In this document: positions 6,632-7,778 of the stretch, piece after piece | How the letters are laid out: each line of letters begins with the position of its first letter | Numbering within the stretch: position 1 is the stretch's first letter | Assembly (NCBI GenBank): GCA_011525065.1 | Contig: WTIY01000278.1 | Span: forward strand, 1-7,778 | Origin: Flavobacteriales bacterium | GTDB taxonomy: Bacteria > Bacteroidota > Bacteroidia > Flavobacteriales > Flavobacteriaceae | Reading direction: 5' to 3' | Length of the DNA stretch: 7,778 nucleotides | Notes under the pieces: model-generated | The model's database searches: none | The model's input: the letters and a program-made list of their open reading frames with translations, nothing else | What the model was told of the DNA's origin: nothing | Position numbers and translations under genes: made by a program

Positions 6632-7778
6632 CTACAGGTCAAATCCGATTTGCACATTCATTTTTAGTGCAATCAGTTTGTTGATTCGTTTTTTGAGTTC
6701 TGGGATGTCCACGCTTTCTAAAACGTTATTGGCAAAAGCGTACATGAGAAGGGCTTTGGCCTCCTTTTCTGCAATGCCTCGTGCCCGCATGTAAAATAAG
6801 GCCTCTTGATCGAGTTGACCAATGGTACATCCATGGGAGCACTTAACGTCGTCGGCAAAAATCTCGAGTTGAGGCTTTGAGTTAATGGTGGCTTTATCGC
6901 TGATCAGGATGTTGTTATTTTGTTGAAACGCATCCAGTTTTTGGGCCTCTTTTTCCACAAAAATCTTCCCGTTGAATACCCCTACGGCTTTATCGTCATA
7001 TACGCCTTTGTAGTCTTGATGGCTGGTACAATTTGGAGCGATGTGATGCACCAGTGTGTTGTGGTCTACGTGCTGGGCGTCCTCAATCAACGTAACTCCC
7101 TTCATCACCGAGGAGGCATTCTGCCCGTGCTGATAAAAATTCAGATTGTTTCTGGTCAATTTACCGCCAAAAGAAAAAGTGTGTACCGAGGCGATGGAAT
7201 CTCGCTCTTGTTTGATGAAGGTATTGTCAATGAGTGAGGCCTGGTGATGGTCATTTTGAATTTTGTACCAATCTAAATGAGCTCTAGGGCCTAAAAATAT
7301 CTCGGTCACAGAATTCGTCAAAACGGCGTTTTCAGATAGAGATTGATGACGTTCGATAATTTGTGCGTGGGCGTTATCTTCAACCACCACTAAATTTCTC
7401 GGTTGCAGCAAAAGACCTGTTTCTGCTCCAGAATAAAAGTTTAAAATTTCAATGGGCTTTTCTACCTCCTTATGCTTGGGGATGTAGATGTAAGCACCCT
7501 CTCTAGCAAAGGCGGTATTTAAGCTCGTCATGCCGTCGTCCGGCGCCACACGATTGAAATAATTTTCAATGATCGGCCGGTATTTGTCCTTGCCCAGTGC
7601 TGCGGAAAGCAAACAGACATCAACTCCGTCATGGGTGGTTTGAGACAGAAATGAACTGTACTTGCCATCGATAAAGACAATTTTGTAGGTGTCTATATCA
7701 TGGATAAAATATTTGCGAACCTCCTTGAATTCAAGGGCCTGTTGCTTTTTTGGAAAAATACTCAGCTCATTGTATAAA
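6632..7778 (-). CDS. sufD: Fe-S cluster assembly scaffold protein SufD (partial, N-terminus off the right edge)
   Basis: The minus-strand frame is open from the window edge to TAG 6634-6632, giving 381 residues. The first 55-60 of a usual SufD of about 435-440 residues are missing. Visible marks include FPKKQQALEFKEVRKYFIHD near the edge, then THDGVDVCLLSAALGK, the beta-helix core, and the signature DDVKCSHGCTIGQLDQEALF (from about 6850). The Cys-Ser-His in that motif (Cys 6841-6839, His 6835-6833) corresponds to Cys358 and His360 of E. coli SufD, the latter implicated in cluster binding at the SufB-SufD interface. It acts with SufB and SufC in the cytoplasm; those genes are expected upstream, outside the window. 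The gene does not begin at the alternative start codon at 7612, because the homologous sequence continues unbroken upstream of it. sufS starts four bases after its stop. Confidence 0.97.
   Translation of the reverse strand, partial: LYNELSIFPKKQQALEFKEVRKYFIHDIDTYKIVFIDGKYSSFLSQTTHDGVDVCLLSAALGKDKYRPIIENYFNRVAPDDGMTSLNTAFAREGAYIYIPKHKEVEKPIEILNFYSGAETGLLLQPRNLVVVEDNAHAQIIERHQSLSENAVLTNSVTEIFLGPRAHLDWYKIQNDHHQASLIDNTFIKQERDSIASVHTFSFGGKLTRNNLNFYQHGQNASSVMKGVTLIEDAQHVDHNTLVHHIAPNCTSHQDYKGVYDDKAVGVFNGKIFVEKEAQKLDAFQQNNNILISDKATINSKPQLEIFADDVKCSHGCTIGQLDQEALFYMRARGIAEKEAKALLMYAFANNVLESVDIPELKKRINKLIALKMNVQIGFDL

Noticed and set aside
6628..6657. In-frame ATG upstream of sufS adding ten residues
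   Set aside because: It overlaps the sufD end, and the residues are not SufS-like. ATG 6627 gives the usual N-terminus.
6920..7237. Plus-strand open frame of 105 codons inside sufD
   Set aside because: It is antisense to a well-conserved part of sufD and matches no family I recognise; treated as a shadow.
7610..7612. Apparent SufD start at an alternative codon
   Set aside because: SufD-like sequence continues in frame to the window edge, so this is an internal leucine codon of a truncated gene.

Overview
The window looks like the chromosome of a member of the Bacteroidota, most likely a Flavobacteriia-like marine or aquatic bacterium. This rests on lineage-typical families (DUF2480, DUF3078, a large CUB-containing secretion-type adhesin), on a TAnnTTTG-like promoter element, and on start codons that lack Shine-Dalgarno sequences. 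The species cannot be named from the sequence alone.

Layout. (1) Bases 1-1243, minus strand: the N-terminal 414 residues of a large secreted protein that runs off the left edge. It has a signal peptide, a CUB-like domain and, further on, a nidogen-like module of the kind seen in type IX secretion cargo. (2) Bases 1244-1405: a divergent intergenic region holding a probable hflX promoter. (3) Bases 1406-2614, plus strand: hflX, a complete ribosome-associated GTPase. (4) Bases 2615-2685: a short gap between convergent genes with no clear terminator. (5) Bases 2686-7778, minus strand: seven tightly packed genes, read from right to left. They are sufD (N-terminus off the right edge), sufS, a META-domain lipoprotein, sufE, a DUF59/SufT-like gene, a DUF2480 gene and a DUF3078 outer-membrane-type gene. 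No gap exceeds about 10 bases, and two junctions are ATGA stop/start overlaps.

How the genes work together. SufS takes sulfur from cysteine and passes it as persulfide to SufE, which delivers it to the SufBCD scaffold, where iron-sulfur clusters are built. SufB and SufC are expected just beyond the right edge. The DUF59 protein is a probable cluster maturation or transfer factor. DUF2480 has no assigned role; its position and three cysteines make an Fe-S or sulfur-related role worth testing. The META lipoprotein and the DUF3078 protein belong to the cell envelope, so their place in a cytoplasmic assembly operon is the most curious part of the window. It may reflect only shared transcription.

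I found no mobile elements, CRISPR arrays, RNA genes, phage genes or obviously transferred segments. The window is mostly well-understood housekeeping DNA; the under-described parts are the accessory genes of the suf operon.
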